The notes under the pieces were generated by a model. That model saw nothing but the letters and a program-made list of their open reading frames with translations. It was not told the origin of the DNA and did not search any database. 6,399 bases of DNA from the NCBI GenBank assembly GCA_021779695.1, contig JAJYAE010000259.1, forward strand, positions 1 through 6,399, given 5' to 3'. This document shows positions 5,702 through 6,399 of this stretch, piece after piece. Origin of the DNA: Acidobacteriota bacterium (lineage in GTDB: Bacteria > Acidobacteriota > Terriglobia > Terriglobales > Acidobacteriaceae). Made by a program: the position numbers and the translations under genes. Every line of letters begins with the position of its first letter. The first letter of the stretch is position 1.

Positions 5702-6399
5702 CTAGTGTCCCATGCCGGGCGGCAGATGAAACAGCCTGCAGAAGTTTTTCGTGGTGGCTGCGGCAATTTCTTCCGGTGGGATGTTAAGCAGGCCGGCGAG
5801 GGTTTGCGCGGTTCGGGTGACGAAGGCTGGCTCGTTGCGCTTGCCTCGGTCCGGCGCAGGGGCCAGCCAGGGGGCGTCGGTCTCGACCAGCAGGCCGTCG
5901 AGCGGGAGCTGCGCGGCGACGTCGCGCAGGGGCTGCGCCTTGGGATAGGTGAGGTTGCCGGCGAAGGAAACCAGAAAGCCCATGTCGAGTCCGCGGCGCG
6001 CCTGCTCATAGCCTGCGCCAAAGCAGTGCAGGATGCCGCCGAGTCCGGTGTGACGCCAGTAGGTGTCAAGCGTGAGGAAGAGGTGGTTCCAGGCGTCGGT
6101 GCCTTCGTTCGTGCCGCGGCAATGAATCAGAATGGGACGTTTGCGCGCGGCGGCCACTTCAAGCTGACGGACGAGGCCCGTGCGCTGGAGGTCGTGCGGC
6201 GCGCCCTCGTGATAGTAGTCGAGGCCAATCTCGCCGCATGCGATGACCTCAGGCTCGGCGAGCAGGGCATCGAGGCGGGCGAGGACGGTGTCGTCGATTT
6301 CCGGCGTGTTGTGCGGATAGACGCCTGCGCTGGCGTAGAGGCGTGGCATGCCTGACTGGCCGTTGAACTGACGGCAGAGGTCGAGTGCCTGGTGCATCT
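5702..6399 (-). CDS. tatD: TatD-family metal-dependent hydrolase/DNase, N-terminus cut by window edge
   Basis: Amidohydrolase-superfamily TIM-barrel protein of the TatD/YcfH/YjjV group, whose characterised members are metal-dependent 3'-5' exonucleases or DNases. About 232 residues are visible; the start, including the expected HxH metal motif (DSHCH-like), lies beyond the right edge. Counting from the first ATG in view (6397), metal-site residues are E56 in ACGEIGLDYY, H92 in ILIHCRG, H124 in GILHCFGAGYEQA and D174 in LLVETDAPWLAP. NEPAFV (188-193) and a C-terminal TTKNFCRLFHL are also typical. The frame is open to the edge, so the ATG at 6397 is almost certainly internal. The usual GxHPH segment reads GVYPH here (25-29). 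It heads the visible leftward cluster, 41 nt before yajQ. Which of the three paralogous groups it belongs to is unresolved, so tatD is a family-level symbol. Confidence 0.93.
   Translation of the reverse strand, partial: MHQALDLCRQFNGQSGMPRLYASAGVYPHNTPEIDDTVLARLDALLAEPEVIACGEIGLDYYHEGAPHDLQRTGLVRQLEVAAARKRPILIHCRGTNEGTDAWNHLFLTLDTYWRHTGLGGILHCFGAGYEQARRGLDMGFLVSFAGNLTYPKAQPLRDVAAQLPLDGLLVETDAPWLAPAPDRGKRNEPAFVTRTAQTLAGLLNIPPEEIAAATTKNFCRLFHLPPGMGH

Noticed and set aside
5705..6355. 216-codon forward open frame opposite the TatD-family gene
   Set aside because: The antisense frame has all visible TatD metal ligands; the forward product is glycine/valine/arginine-rich without motifs.

Overview
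This window is ordinary bacterial chromosome: seven confidently recognised genes, tightly packed, GC-rich and coding almost end to end after base 355. The proteins look most like those of Acidobacteriota, class Terriglobia. That placement rests on remembered similarity (RseP and Dxr style, long-chain prenyl synthase next to a class I O-methyltransferase) and is not proven. I see no mobile element, CRISPR array, tRNA or rRNA.

Layout. Bases 1-354 carry no gene I can recognise; they are the leader of dxr and perhaps the edge of an unseen neighbour. A rightward cluster follows: dxr (355-1509, second step of the MEP isoprenoid pathway), rseP (1565-2932, site-2 intramembrane zinc protease with two PDZ domains) and a hotdog-fold acyl-CoA thioesterase of the YbgC/FadM type (2956-3381). 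Gaps are 55 and 23 nt, so one transcript is likely. A leftward cluster runs toward it from the right edge: a TatD-family metal-dependent hydrolase (5702-6399, N-terminus outside the window), yajQ (5160-5660, nucleotide/c-di-GMP-binding family), a long-chain trans-polyprenyl diphosphate synthase (4079-5068) and a class I O-methyltransferase (3382-4077). The last two are separated by a single base.

The two clusters converge with no spacer: the thioesterase TAG (3379-3381) directly abuts the methyltransferase stop (3382-3384 on the other strand), and I see no terminator hairpin there.

How the genes relate. Dxr feeds IPP/DMAPP production, and the polyprenyl synthase builds those units into the long side chain used for respiratory quinones, so the window holds an early and a late isoprenoid step on opposite strands. 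Both appear to start with TTG. RseP handles membrane stress signalling or signal-peptide clearance. The thioesterase, YajQ, TatD and the methyltransferase have no shared pathway that the sequence demonstrates.

No new system is evident. The points most worth a second look are a perfect 9-bp inverted repeat just ahead of the polyprenyl synthase, the start site and hydrophobic in-frame upstream extension of dxr, the zero-gap convergent stops, and the coupled prenyl synthase/methyltransferase pair.
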